Positions 52,209-63,367 of a stretch of 64,000 nt of DNA are shown one piece after another (positions within the stretch are counted from its first letter, which is position 1; the number at the start of each line of letters is the position of its first letter). Below the pieces are notes generated by a model. The model was not told where the DNA came from, searched no databases, and saw nothing but the letters and a program-made list of their open reading frames with translations. Origin of the DNA: RGIG8124 sp045130665 (GTDB taxonomy: Bacteria > Bacillota > Clostridia > Christensenellales > CAG-917); the NCBI GenBank assembly GCA_045130665.1, contig JBGUQC010000002.1, positions 124,001 through 188,000 on the forward strand, given 5' to 3'. The translations under genes were made by a program, and so were the position numbers.

Positions 52209-55200
52209 ATGAGAGAAAAAAGTAATGTAAAGACACAAGTTGGCAAACTTCTCCAATTTAGGGGAATTGCTATTGTGTTATTCTTGGTATTATTGTTTGT
52301 CTGCGTTGTATCGCTAGGCATAACAAATGCTGATACCACCAATCCAGATGTAAGTAGCCAAATAGCTCTTGCAAAAGATGAAACTGGTGGATCTGCATCA
52401 GACAAGGTTGTTACGGTCAGCATAGATTCATCTGCTGAACCAACAGCCGCTATGTATAATTATCCTGGAACATCTGCAACGACGTTCTCAAAGAGTACTA
52501 ATAATTTAACAACAACAACTATCAGTTACTCATCCCAATCAGTTAGAGCTGTGGGTTGGACAAGAACAGATACGCCAGCTGCTCCAAATACATCAACATC
52601 GGCAGATAATGGAACGATGAAGTTGCAAATCAACAGTGATGGAGATAATAGATACAATCAAGCTTGTGGTGTAGTTAATTTCAACTTAAATGAAATTGAT
52701 TTCTTGAACAAGATGATTTCTAATACCGCTATTACTAGTATTACTGCAACAGTCACCGCAACATATTCATATAGCAATGTACACAAAAATGATAATGGAT
52801 ATCATGGTTATCAAATTGGTACAACCGCAGATGGAAAATGTGCAGATAATTTCTCTGGAGATTTTGCTAATATCACTTATATTTTATTTGGTGACACATT
52901 TAGCACTAGTGGTAACTGGACAAGAGATGCTTCAGTTTCAAAAGCAGTAACCATTAAGAATGGAACATCTAAAACGCCATTTATACATTTAGCTTTATTC
53001 CTAATCACAGATGCATCTGATACAGGTTATGTTCAACTGTCTGGAATAACAATTAAGAGTCTTAGCATTACAAGAAATAACAGTGCTCCTGATACAACAA
53101 GCACATATATCAATGATGGCGCAGCACCTCAAATAACATCATTCGATTTTTCAACAGATAAAATTGCTACAAAACCATACAGACCAGACAACACACAAGA
53201 TGCTGATGACTGGAATGTATTTTATGACACCTCAACAACAATGGGCGCAAAAGTTGCCTCCACTCTCTCAAAGGCAAAAGATATCGTCAACATTGGTTCA
53301 AAAGTAAAACTAAATTCTTACGAAAACACTTCATTGTTTACATGGAGCAGTATACCAGCATACAAACGATTATCATTTTTGGTTGAAGATTATTATGACT
53401 ATGATGAAACGGGAGATGCTGTAAAAGGTGGATCAGATTATCCATTGCAAGCATCAGGTATTAAGTCTGTACAAGTTGGAGATGTCCCATCTTCTGTAAC
53501 AGCTTCAAATGCAGTATTCTCTTTAGCAAATAACCAAAGCGCATTTACTAATACAACTGCGATGACATCTGGTGGTACAAATTCAAATATTAAAAAGATT
53601 TACTACAATCAAGATGAAACATTAATAGAATGTGGTTATGCATATGTTAAGAGAGAAGGTTCCTACTCTAATTCAAGTGTTTATTCCTCAAGAAATAAGG
53701 TTCTTGTTGTAATATTCTTTACAAAGAATTGTGATTTAACTGTCACGATCGCTGATTATGGCGACAAAATTGTAAAACAAAAAATTGAAGTTAGAGGTAT
53801 TGATACAACACAAGCTGTTGCTCCAACATTAAGTCAAGATGATGGATTTGTTTCAACAACAAATAGTTATGCAAACCTCAACTGGATTTATTCTAATTCA
53901 TTTGATTTTGACGGAACAGACAATTCAGATGCTCTAGAAGATTCATTATCTTTTGCACCACATATCTATTATTATGAAATGCAAAAACTAGGTAATGCCA
54001 CAACGGAGAGTGATCCAACGAAATCGTTCTCGGCCCATTCGAATTTATCGAAAGCGGCATTGCTGACAAGACAGCCATATGCAGTGGGTAGCTTTACCGG
54101 ATTTTCTTATGATTTTTCAAAGGGATGCACATCATCTGGTATTTATCCAAGTGGTGGCACAGCTTCAAATGGTGGAACAGATAATTATTGCAAGGGCAAT
54201 GGATATTATAGAGTTTATATTTATGCTTTAGATTTGGCTGGAAACTTAAGTTCAACAGTACAAGTTTATTATTTCAAAGTTGACTACGAAGAGGCCACAT
54301 ATGATTTATCTATGTCATATACTTTCAATGGTCAACCAAATGTAATTACAGCAGCTAATAATGGCACATGGGCAACAAGTGCAATGGTTGCCACATTAAC
54401 GCAAAATAAAGTCAGCTTATCTGGAAATACTATTGTATTTGAGGATGCTGATGGAAATTCACATACAATCATTATTGGATCTCATGCCACAAAAGTTAAA
54501 TCTTCAGGTGCAGTTGACACTCCATGTATAGCTAGAATTGATGGCACATTACTTACAAATGTTCCAACATTATCCATTGGTGGTGTTACTTACTACGAGA
54601 TTGTAGAAAATCAAATCTACTTTACAAGTACTCAATTGGCATATGGCCAAACTACATATATCTATAAGATTTACTTCTTACCAGATATTCCTCAATTAAG
54701 TAATTACGCAACATTAGACTATTCAACAATCATCGAAATTGCAAATGGTGTTGATTATGATAATGCTGAAGTCGTATATCATAATACAAACTGGAATGAT
54801 GGACACGGTAATGATGGAGTTATTATTCGTGTAGATAGAATGAATCCATCTGCACCATCTATTTCAGATGAAGATGGAAAATTTGTTGGAATAGATATTT
54901 CTTCTGTTTTACCAGCAGATTTAGATGATTTAGGAATTAATGCTAATACAGAAAGATATTGGTATACATCAGGATATACTATCCCTATTGGAGTTAACTT
55001 CCCAGAAACTTTAGCAGAAACTTATCAAACAGATATTAGAGCATATATTGGTATTGTCAATATTGAACTTTCCGGAAATGTATGCAATGGGTTCAAGACA
55101 TTATCTCAATTTACAAACTTGGATCAAACAACAAGAAATAATGTCAATAGTTATGCAACTGCATTAAATGGAATTTTCGGCGGTGCTACTTATTGGAGAC

Positions 55201-58200
55201 AAATTGATGCAGGTAACTTTACAGACGCTAAATTTGATATTGCAAACTATAACTTAATTACTCAATTTGGTATTGGATTAAGAGTTGTTTATACATGGGC
55301 AATAGACCAAGCAGGTAACATGGGCGATGTACAAGTTTATTATATTCTTGTAGATCCAACTACATACTATGTAACAGCTCAAATTAATAGTGGTGATATT
55401 TCAAGATTCGGTGAAGATGAAGCATCTATATCTATTACAGATGAAACAGAAAATACAATTACATCGTTTAAGAGAGGAGATGTTCTTACAATAAGAACAA
55501 GTATTTCGTCAGACTTTGTAATTTACACTTTAAATAAGAAAGTAGGAAGTGCAGTAAGAACATTAGGTGAAAATACTGCATCAACAGATATGTTGGAAGT
55601 ATTAGATGAATCCTATGTTTCATATGATGGTGGTGTATTTACTATTACCGCAGATGTAGCTTCAGTATTCTCATATTACAATACTGAGGAAACAACCAAC
55701 CCAACAAATGCAAGAATATACTATGAATTAACATATAGAAAAATCATCTACCCATCAGTTATTGCAACATATGCAAGATATGCTGGATTAGAAAGTAATG
55801 TACCATTAGTTAAAGTTCCATACACTATGGACGATATGTCAGATGATGCTCAAGCAGCATTAACATTTACTTTCTATACTGATGAAAACTATTCAGTTTT
55901 AACAACTTCCGCAAATGCTGGAATTATTATAGGTGGAGATGGTTCTACACCAGTTAATGTTGGCACATATTATGTTGCTATTAATTCAGATAGCGAATTC
56001 TATATTATTAATCAAACAGTAAAATCAATATTCAATATTGTTGCTGCAAATCTTCAAATACAAATGAAAGATAACTTACAAGCACAATATTTATTGACAG
56101 ATGCAATAGTATGGGAAAACTGCATAACCATTACTGGTTTATTAGGCGATGCTATAACAGATTATGGTGTAAATGGAAGCAATTTGGGACTTGCAATATT
56201 TGACGCAGGTCAATTAGGACTAAAAGATGTCAATGGCGTGGTGCAAGATTTATCCACACATATTCCAGTAGGAACTTATACAATTTTCCAACAAGTACCA
56301 TTTGCTTTAGCAAATTATAATATTTCATTTACTGCAAATAAGATGGATGTTATTCCATATAAGATTACAGCAGAAGTTGAATCTTCTTCAAAAATATTTG
56401 GTGATGCAGATGATATTCGTACATTCAAAATACTAAAATCAGCATTTACAAGTATTGTAGTTGATTGGGATGAAGTATTTAGTTCAACAAATGTAACTTG
56501 TGAGACAAGTGGAGATTATTATTTGTTCACACCTATCGGTATTCAATGGATTCAACGTGCTGCTGGTGAAAATATCGGAGCTTATGAGATTTATTTAGCA
56601 ACAAATGAATTTATTACAATATCTAATAACTTCGAGATCGAGTTGACATCAACTGCAACTCCATATCTAACAATTAACAAGAGATACATTACAATTACAC
56701 CTCTTCAAGGACAAAAATATGAGGACAATGTCGATCCAACAAATATTGGAAACATTTGTTATACATATCCTTCAAGTGATGCAAAATATTTCACATCAGA
56801 ATATGTAGCAGGTGAACTTGCTTTAGCATCAAATTATTATTCAATGGATGATTCACATGCAGGAAAAGTCATTTACCAATATGAAATTGTACTTGGAACA
56901 TTTGAATCAATTACAGAAAATATAGAAATCACATTTACATCTGGTGTCTTATTTACTGTAACACTTATTACATCTGGCGAGGTTATTCGTGTATCACAAG
57001 TAACGTATTTCTCAGTTCCATATCAACAAGGTTTTGCTAATCAAACATGGAACAATGTTGATTTCCATACAGAAGTTCCAGATTCATTAACAAATGCATA
57101 TGGTTCAAATTGGGGAATCACATGGGCTATTTCATCAATTGGTCCTACTGCTAATGTAGGAACACATCCTATTGAGGCAACTGGAGCAAAAGTATACGAT
57201 ACAACAACAGGACAAGATATCGATGGATACACTGTCGTTGTTAATACAATTTATGTAACAGTTACACCATTACCAATTACCATTACGCCAATAATTAGCG
57301 CAACAACCAAGACATATGGAGATTTAGATTCAACGTCTTGGAATATTACATATAAGGCTATAAGAGACAATACTGATATGTCTGGAATTATCCAACCTGG
57401 CGAATTCACAAGAGCAATCTTTAGAAAATCAGATAATGGTAAGATGGCACTTGGTTCTAGATACGACATCGTATCTGATGCAAATGGTGAATTAACATTT
57501 GAAGGTGTTGCAGCATATTATGGATTAGGTATTAGAATTGATTTCGAAACAACAGATGCTAACTACTGCATAGAATATGCAGACTTCTCAAATGTAAGAT
57601 TCAATATTAATGTAAGAAAGATAGTTGTAGATCCAAATGCATCATTCTTTGGTGTAAACAAGCAATACGATGGTTCATTAACTGCAACATATGGTGCTGG
57701 AGATACATCAATTATATTTGGTGATTATTTAGCTCGCCAAGAAGATGATGTTCAAATTGCATTTGAAGCAGCTTATGACACTGCAAATGCAGGTTCTGGA
57801 AAGACTATCACATTTAGCAATTTAAGTCTTACTGGTTCAGCAGCTGGTAACTATGTATTATATTTCGGAACAGATTTAGAAAATGTACCTTATGTTGCAC
57901 AAACAGTTTTAATTAATAAACTTATTCCAACAGCAGCAACTGGTCCAGACAATGAAATTCAAATTTATTCCATTACTGTAATAATAAGTAAGGCAGACTT
58001 CACAATTTCAAAACAATATGATGGTACAACAACTATGAACTCACAAGATTTATCTATTGATTCATCTTCAGTATTAAGTTCATTCAACTATTCTATAAGT
58101 GCAAGTTCATATCCAAGCTTTGAAGTTTCCAATGCTTATTCAACAAATGTAACAATTATATTCACATATGAATCTAGTTCAAACACAGAGAATATGAACA

Positions 58201-61200
58201 TCGTTGATAATGATGATGAAGATATCACAGTTGTAGATGATGGTGCAGGTAAGATAACAGTTGTTCTTAGAAATATGCCAGTATCTATTACAAAGAAGAT
58301 TTTAACAATAGATGATATCGTTGGAATCGAGGGTGTAAATAGATATTACGATGCATCAACGAAGGTATCAGTTATCCCAACGATTTCAAGTGAAGCACTT
58401 GCATTTGGAGATAACTCGGCAGATACATTCATTAAGTTCACAGCACATGCAGCAACAATTACAAGTACAGATCCAGGCGCAAGTGATCAAACAGTAGTAT
58501 ATAATGCTTCAACATATTATGTTGTATATGAAAAAGATGCAAAAGCTACAGCATACAATGTATTCTTAGAAGGTGTTGCTATTACATCTGCTGCATCTAA
58601 CTACTTAGTAGATATTTCAGCAGAAGATTTAGCATTATTCAGTATTGCAAATAAGGACGATTCAAGTGTAATCATTAATAAGGCAACATTGAATTTAAGT
58701 GCTATCATTGGCGCAACAGAGTATACAGGTATTTCAGCTGTTGATTCGTCATTAATTGGAACAGCTACACAAGTAACAAGTGCAATTTCTTCTGATTTAA
58801 TTGTTACATCTGAATTTGATGTAGCAAATATTAATGATATTTATAATGAATTAGCAAACATAACTTACAATGATGATTCAATTAAGGCATATTATACTAA
58901 GGATGGTGTATTGTATCCTTACATAGTATTTAATGATGATGGTAGTATTGCAAAACACGAAATTTCTATTGCAAACTTGATTCTTTCTAAAGATCCAACA
59001 TCTGGATTGACAGATGACCAAGTCAATGCAATACTTGCAAACTACACGTTAGCAGGAACAGCTTATACAATTAGTGATGAAGGTGCAACAGCAGTTGCAA
59101 CAGATCAAATTGTATTAACATTAGGCACAGTAATACCTGCAGATGTATATACAACAGGCGGTGTTGGATTATCAAGTATCATCACAGCAACATTATATAA
59201 GAAGTCTATTCAAATTAATGCTGCAAACATCACACTTCCAAATAAGGTTTACGATGGAACAACTTTAGGTTCAGCAACAGTTGACGATGTACTCGCAATT
59301 GGTATTGTTCCTTCAGATGCAGATAAGATCAATGTTTCATTAACAGCAACATATGCAACAAAAGATGTTGGAACAAAGATTAGAGTTGATATCTCCAACG
59401 TAACCTTCACAGATAAAGAAGAGTATGCAGTAAATCACTCAAGCAACTATGCAATTGGAACAAGTTCAGCATATGCATTCCGTTCTATTACTAAATCATA
59501 TGCAGTTATAGACTTTGACTTAGCTTCTAAAGTTTATGATGGAACTAATATGGTTGCACAAAATGCAATTATGCCAGTAATTTCAGTTCCATATGCAAGA
59601 GACTCTGGCTTATATTCAGTTAACACTTCATTCGCATTCTTAGGCGGTGCAAATGTTGTAACAGAAGGACATACTGAATCAGATAGCGCAACAATCTATG
59701 GAATCAAGTTAGTTTCTTCTAGAACAACAGTTAACTACGACTTATATGTAAAACAAGCTGTTGACTTTAACTTATATGAAAATGGCATAAAGACATCAGA
59801 CTTCGAAGACTTTATTGCAGATCCAGCAAATGCATTATTAAGCATGGAAGCAACAGACTTCTATTATGCATTAAACGGAACAAACGAAGTTTACTTCGCA
59901 TTAAGAGTAGATACAATTAAGACAATCAAGGCAAAAGATTATCCAGATGCAACTCCAGAAATTGGTGCAGATGTAGTAGGATATGGCACATACCTTGGAT
60001 GTTATGTATCTAATACAATTAGATATTATGCATTCGAATCAGATGCAGCTGAAGCAAAAGAGTATTATGCAATGGATATCACAGCACAATATTCACACTT
60101 CGTAAATGCTGCAACATTGGCATTCTCAATTAAGCCACAATCTGGTTCAAGCTCATTCACAAAGGTATACGATGGAACAGCTGATTTAACAGAAGAATAT
60201 ATCGTAACATTCGAAACAGGATTAACAGATGAAGAAAAGGATGCAATTAAGAACGCTCTTATTGCTAAGTATTCATCTGCAAACGTTGGTGCTTCAATGG
60301 TTGTATTTACAATCAGTGATAATGTTCCATTAAATAATACAAACTACACAGTAACAGATGTTAAGGTCTCAGTTGCTGGTTATATTACAAAATCTACAAT
60401 CAATGCATATCTTGAAGATACAGAAGTTCAATATGGTACATTGATTGCAGACAGAAAGTATAACATTATCTATGGTACATATATCCCAGATATCACACCA
60501 TCAGCTCCATTAATCAACAGAACTGCAAGTGATAACGTAGATATATTCGTATTAGATGGCAAGTTTGGTTATTACCAAATCTCATTAGATGGTTCACCAG
60601 TTGAAGGTAAGAAGTATTACAAGTTTACATCAACATATAAGCAAGTAAGCATCACAAGATTCGCATCAGATAGACACTATTACTACATTGATGGTGATGT
60701 CTATAAAGAAGATACAATCTATGATTCAGAAAAGGTATATTATATCTGCGAAGCAATCGAATATACTGAAACAGAGTTCACACCATTAGACGTTTATGAA
60801 TTTGTTCCAATCTCAGGTACAATCATTGCTCCAGCTGTAAAGAGTAGCGTAACAAATAGTACGAATGCAAAAGCAGAAGGTTATCCAATGTACTTAAATG
60901 GTGGCTCTGCAACAAACTTCAACTTCAAGTATAGTTATACAAATGGAACCAATAGTAAGTTAATCGTTACAAAGGTTACATTGTATGCTTATGTAGTTGA
61001 TGATTATGTAGATGAAGAAGGCAGTGCAGTTAACTATGCATCCAGTGTAGTATATACAGCAACTGGTACAATGCCACAATTCACATTAGGATATGCAGCA
61101 AGTCCAACAACAATGCTTTCTGGTTTTGTTAACGGACAAACTTCAGCAATTTTCAATCAATCTGCAAATACTGCACCAGTAACAAAGGTATATCTCTTTA

Positions 61201-63290
61201 ACGGTACAGATTACTTAGAAAAGACATCAATGGCAGGTTTGACAGTTTCTGAAGAATTAGAAGCTGGTTCATATTATGTCATCTACATCGATATTACAGA
61301 TGCAGTTGCAGTAAACTACACATTCGCTCTTAAAGCAGGTGCAGATATTTCTAATAGCGTTAAGTTATTATTACAATACCCAGACATCACAGACTACGCA
61401 GTAGCAGATACAGTTGTTACATATACTGGTTCAAAGCAAGATGTTAAGGTAACAGGAACTGGCGCAACAGTAACATATCAATACTTCACAAATTCTGAAA
61501 TGACAACACCAGTTGGAACAAGTGTAACTAACGCTGGTGAATATTATGCTAAGGTCACAATTGCAAAACCACAACACAAGACATTAGTACAATATGCTTC
61601 ATTAACAATTAAGAAAGCAAACTTCAAGATTTCAATTCCATCTAAAGATGTAGACTATGATGGAACAGAACATACAGTTGAAATTAGAACAAGCTCAGTT
61701 GCTCCATCCATTTCGTCTATCTCAGTAAAATATGAGATCAATGGTGAACAACTTTATGGTGCAACAAATGTTGGTTCTTACTTAGTAACTGCAACATATA
61801 CAACAGTTGATAACTACAGCACATATAATGGTGGTCAATATAATGACAACTACAATAGTGCAACAGGTACAGGTTCATTAGTTGTTCAAGGTGCAGTAGT
61901 TCAAGTTATTGTTAGCGAATCAGATAAGATTGCAAAACTTGATAAAGAAGACGAAGCAGTTCAAATGCACTACACAATCAACGTTGAAGAAAAGTATAAG
62001 GATATGCTTGAAGCAGCTGGTTATGATTATGATAACTACATTGAAGACTTAATCGATGGTGGAATCATAACAGTTCAATACTACAACGTTGAAGCAGAAA
62101 CAACAGATGACTACTTAACAGAAATAGATGAAACTGGTGTATATAACTACATCATAGTTTGCGAACCAGATGCAAACATTATCTTAAAGGGTAGTGTATC
62201 AGGTACATTCACAGTTGGTGTTGAATCAATTGAGTATCTCAATTCTGCAGAAAAACGTAGAGCATTAATTACAGCACAAGGAAACACAATTCTTTCTGCA
62301 AATGCAAGCATCGTTTACGAAAAAGTAACATATACATCAAAGATCGGCAGTCAATCTTCAGCAGAAGCATATCAAGCAGCTGTTGCAAATAACAAGTTAT
62401 ATACACAAATCGAAAGCAACATTCCATCTCTTGCAACAAGATTCCATGATACAGAAATGTTAGGTGTCTTGAAGGTTCAAATGAGAGTAACAGCTTCAGA
62501 TGGAACATCTTATCTCATCCAACCAAATGGAAAGGTTAAGGTAAGTGTATATGCAACAGTTCCAATTGAAGATACAACAAAGATTTATCAAGTAACAGCA
62601 GACGGTAAACTCGCAGAAGTAGATTATACATATTCAAATGGATTCGTAACATACGAAACAGATTATGTAAATACAATCGTATTCGTAAAGGTTGGCACAT
62701 TCTTAGAGTTTGTTATGACAAACTGGTGGTTACTTGCTGCAGCAGGTGGCGCATTATTAGTAATCTTAATTATTATCATTGTTCCATCAGCAGTTGTTGC
62801 AAGCAAGAAGAAGAAAGCAAAGAAAGCTGCAAAATTAGCAGCTGCAACAGCCGGAGCAGAATCTGCAGGAGCAACAGCTCCAGTTGCAGAAACAGCTGCA
62901 CCAGCTCCACAAACTCCGGTTCAAGAGACAGCACCAGTAGAGGAACCAAAACCTGTTGAAGAACCAGCTCCTCCAGTAGAGGAACCACCAATGGATGAAA
63001 TGCCTCCAATTGAAGAACCTCCAATGGATATCCCACCAGAAGAAGTTCCACCAATGGAAGAACCACCAGCGGTAGAACCTCCAGCACCTGTTGAAGAGCC
63101 AGCACCAGCTCCAGAGAAACCACAAGGTCCACCTCCAGGAGCAATTGGTAAGAAGGCACCACCTCCAGGCGCAGTAGGTCAAAAGCCAGATGCAGCACCA
63201 AAGAAGGCACCACCTCCAGGAGCAGTTGGACAAAAACCAGCAGCTGCACCAAAGAAGGCACCACCTCCAGGAGCAATCGGTAAAAAATAA
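52209..63290 (+). CDS. Giant surface protein with Ig-like and MBG/YDG repeats, membrane anchor and Pro-rich repeat tail
   Basis: The start is at 52209 (MREKSNVKTQVGKLLQ) because GAGGTG precedes it, giving 3693 aa. There is an N-terminal hydrophobic signal (about residues 18-40). The first 1400 residues include Ig-like domains with LDLAGN and IDQAGN strands (near 670 and 1025). From about 1390 to 3200 lies a chain of MBG/YDG-type domains marked by KTYGD, KQYDGS, KQYDGT, RYYDAS, KVYDGT (three times), TGSKQD and YDGTEH. Near 3505-3527 a membrane helix (WWLLAAAGGALLVILIIIIV) is followed by KKKKAKKAAK, so the last 160 residues should be cytoplasmic. They are Pro/Glu-rich and end in four PPPGA[IV]G[KQ]K repeats. 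No LPXTG motif is present. It is probably an adhesin or cell-wall stalk. Codon use changes locally at 53996-54105. Confidence 0.85.
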   Translation: MREKSNVKTQVGKLLQFRGIAIVLFLVLLFVCVVSLGITNADTTNPDVSSQIALAKDETGGSASDKVVTVSIDSSAEPTAAMYNYPGTSATTFSKSTNNLTTTTISYSSQSVRAVGWTRTDTPAAPNTSTSADNGTMKLQINSDGDNRYNQACGVVNFNLNEIDFLNKMISNTAITSITATVTATYSYSNVHKNDNGYHGYQIGTTADGKCADNFSGDFANITYILFGDTFSTSGNWTRDASVSKAVTIKNGTSKTPFIHLALFLITDASDTGYVQLSGITIKSLSITRNNSAPDTTSTYINDGAAPQITSFDFSTDKIATKPYRPDNTQDADDWNVFYDTSTTMGAKVASTLSKAKDIVNIGSKVKLNSYENTSLFTWSSIPAYKRLSFLVEDYYDYDETGDAVKGGSDYPLQASGIKSVQVGDVPSSVTASNAVFSLANNQSAFTNTTAMTSGGTNSNIKKIYYNQDETLIECGYAYVKREGSYSNSSVYSSRNKVLVVIFFTKNCDLTVTIADYGDKIVKQKIEVRGIDTTQAVAPTLSQDDGFVSTTNSYANLNWIYSNSFDFDGTDNSDALEDSLSFAPHIYYYEMQKLGNATTESDPTKSFSAHSNLSKAALLTRQPYAVGSFTGFSYDFSKGCTSSGIYPSGGTASNGGTDNYCKGNGYYRVYIYALDLAGNLSSTVQVYYFKVDYEEATYDLSMSYTFNGQPNVITAANNGTWATSAMVATLTQNKVSLSGNTIVFEDADGNSHTIIIGSHATKVKSSGAVDTPCIARIDGTLLTNVPTLSIGGVTYYEIVENQIYFTSTQLAYGQTTYIYKIYFLPDIPQLSNYATLDYSTIIEIANGVDYDNAEVVYHNTNWNDGHGNDGVIIRVDRMNPSAPSISDEDGKFVGIDISSVLPADLDDLGINANTERYWYTSGYTIPIGVNFPETLAETYQTDIRAYIGIVNIELSGNVCNGFKTLSQFTNLDQTTRNNVNSYATALNGIFGGATYWRQIDAGNFTDAKFDIANYNLITQFGIGLRVVYTWAIDQAGNMGDVQVYYILVDPTTYYVTAQINSGDISRFGEDEASISITDETENTITSFKRGDVLTIRTSISSDFVIYTLNKKVGSAVRTLGENTASTDMLEVLDESYVSYDGGVFTITADVASVFSYYNTEETTNPTNARIYYELTYRKIIYPSVIATYARYAGLESNVPLVKVPYTMDDMSDDAQAALTFTFYTDENYSVLTTSANAGIIIGGDGSTPVNVGTYYVAINSDSEFYIINQTVKSIFNIVAANLQIQMKDNLQAQYLLTDAIVWENCITITGLLGDAITDYGVNGSNLGLAIFDAGQLGLKDVNGVVQDLSTHIPVGTYTIFQQVPFALANYNISFTANKMDVIPYKITAEVESSSKIFGDADDIRTFKILKSAFTSIVVDWDEVFSSTNVTCETSGDYYLFTPIGIQWIQRAAGENIGAYEIYLATNEFITISNNFEIELTSTATPYLTINKRYITITPLQGQKYEDNVDPTNIGNICYTYPSSDAKYFTSEYVAGELALASNYYSMDDSHAGKVIYQYEIVLGTFESITENIEITFTSGVLFTVTLITSGEVIRVSQVTYFSVPYQQGFANQTWNNVDFHTEVPDSLTNAYGSNWGITWAISSIGPTANVGTHPIEATGAKVYDTTTGQDIDGYTVVVNTIYVTVTPLPITITPIISATTKTYGDLDSTSWNITYKAIRDNTDMSGIIQPGEFTRAIFRKSDNGKMALGSRYDIVSDANGELTFEGVAAYYGLGIRIDFETTDANYCIEYADFSNVRFNINVRKIVVDPNASFFGVNKQYDGSLTATYGAGDTSIIFGDYLARQEDDVQIAFEAAYDTANAGSGKTITFSNLSLTGSAAGNYVLYFGTDLENVPYVAQTVLINKLIPTAATGPDNEIQIYSITVIISKADFTISKQYDGTTTMNSQDLSIDSSSVLSSFNYSISASSYPSFEVSNAYSTNVTIIFTYESSSNTENMNIVDNDDEDITVVDDGAGKITVVLRNMPVSITKKILTIDDIVGIEGVNRYYDASTKVSVIPTISSEALAFGDNSADTFIKFTAHAATITSTDPGASDQTVVYNASTYYVVYEKDAKATAYNVFLEGVAITSAASNYLVDISAEDLALFSIANKDDSSVIINKATLNLSAIIGATEYTGISAVDSSLIGTATQVTSAISSDLIVTSEFDVANINDIYNELANITYNDDSIKAYYTKDGVLYPYIVFNDDGSIAKHEISIANLILSKDPTSGLTDDQVNAILANYTLAGTAYTISDEGATAVATDQIVLTLGTVIPADVYTTGGVGLSSIITATLYKKSIQINAANITLPNKVYDGTTLGSATVDDVLAIGIVPSDADKINVSLTATYATKDVGTKIRVDISNVTFTDKEEYAVNHSSNYAIGTSSAYAFRSITKSYAVIDFDLASKVYDGTNMVAQNAIMPVISVPYARDSGLYSVNTSFAFLGGANVVTEGHTESDSATIYGIKLVSSRTTVNYDLYVKQAVDFNLYENGIKTSDFEDFIADPANALLSMEATDFYYALNGTNEVYFALRVDTIKTIKAKDYPDATPEIGADVVGYGTYLGCYVSNTIRYYAFESDAAEAKEYYAMDITAQYSHFVNAATLAFSIKPQSGSSSFTKVYDGTADLTEEYIVTFETGLTDEEKDAIKNALIAKYSSANVGASMVVFTISDNVPLNNTNYTVTDVKVSVAGYITKSTINAYLEDTEVQYGTLIADRKYNIIYGTYIPDITPSAPLINRTASDNVDIFVLDGKFGYYQISLDGSPVEGKKYYKFTSTYKQVSITRFASDRHYYYIDGDVYKEDTIYDSEKVYYICEAIEYTETEFTPLDVYEFVPISGTIIAPAVKSSVTNSTNAKAEGYPMYLNGGSATNFNFKYSYTNGTNSKLIVTKVTLYAYVVDDYVDEEGSAVNYASSVVYTATGTMPQFTLGYAASPTTMLSGFVNGQTSAIFNQSANTAPVTKVYLFNGTDYLEKTSMAGLTVSEELEAGSYYVIYIDITDAVAVNYTFALKAGADISNSVKLLLQYPDITDYAVADTVVTYTGSKQDVKVTGTGATVTYQYFTNSEMTTPVGTSVTNAGEYYAKVTIAKPQHKTLVQYASLTIKKANFKISIPSKDVDYDGTEHTVEIRTSSVAPSISSISVKYEINGEQLYGATNVGSYLVTATYTTVDNYSTYNGGQYNDNYNSATGTGSLVVQGAVVQVIVSESDKIAKLDKEDEAVQMHYTINVEEKYKDMLEAAGYDYDNYIEDLIDGGIITVQYYNVEAETTDDYLTEIDETGVYNYIIVCEPDANIILKGSVSGTFTVGVESIEYLNSAEKRRALITAQGNTILSANASIVYEKVTYTSKIGSQSSAEAYQAAVANNKLYTQIESNIPSLATRFHDTEMLGVLKVQMRVTASDGTSYLIQPNGKVKVSVYATVPIEDTTKIYQVTADGKLAEVDYTYSNGFVTYETDYVNTIVFVKVGTFLEFVMTNWWLLAAAGGALLVILIIIIVPSAVVASKKKKAKKAAKLAAATAGAESAGATAPVAETAAPAPQTPVQETAPVEEPKPVEEPAPPVEEPPMDEMPPIEEPPMDIPPEEVPPMEEPPAVEPPAPVEEPAPAPEKPQGPPPGAIGKKAPPPGAVGQKPDAAPKKAPPPGAVGQKPAAAPKKAPPPGAIGKK
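63125..63287 (+). repeat. Four-copy PPPGA[IV]G[KQ]K repeat at the 3' end of the giant gene
   Basis: The nucleotide unit (C)CACCTCCAGGAGCAATTGG is repeated four times with small changes (Ile/Val, Lys/Gln variants). The second, third and fourth copies are each preceded by AAGAAGGCA. Copies lie near 63128, 63161, 63209 and 63260. Confidence 0.9.
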
Positions 63291-63296
63291 TATTTA

Positions 63297-63336
63297 GTAG
63301 ACCTTGTGCACAGCAAAAAGTGCACAGGGTGTCTAC
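63297..63336 (+). terminator. Long stem-loop after the giant gene
   Basis: GTAGAC-CT-TGTGCAC (from 63297) pairs with GTGCACA-GGGT-GTCTAC (to 63336) with a small internal loop. No T-tract follows, so it may be a stabilising stem or a partial terminator. Confidence 0.7.
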
Positions 63337-63367
63337 CATAAATAGAATATTTTAAAAAAGTAAGTCA

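Noticed and set aside
62776..63339. 187-codon Leu-rich open frame on the minus strand
   Set aside because: It is the antisense of the Pro/Glu/Ala-rich tail of the giant gene; its Leu/Val composition is produced by that bias.
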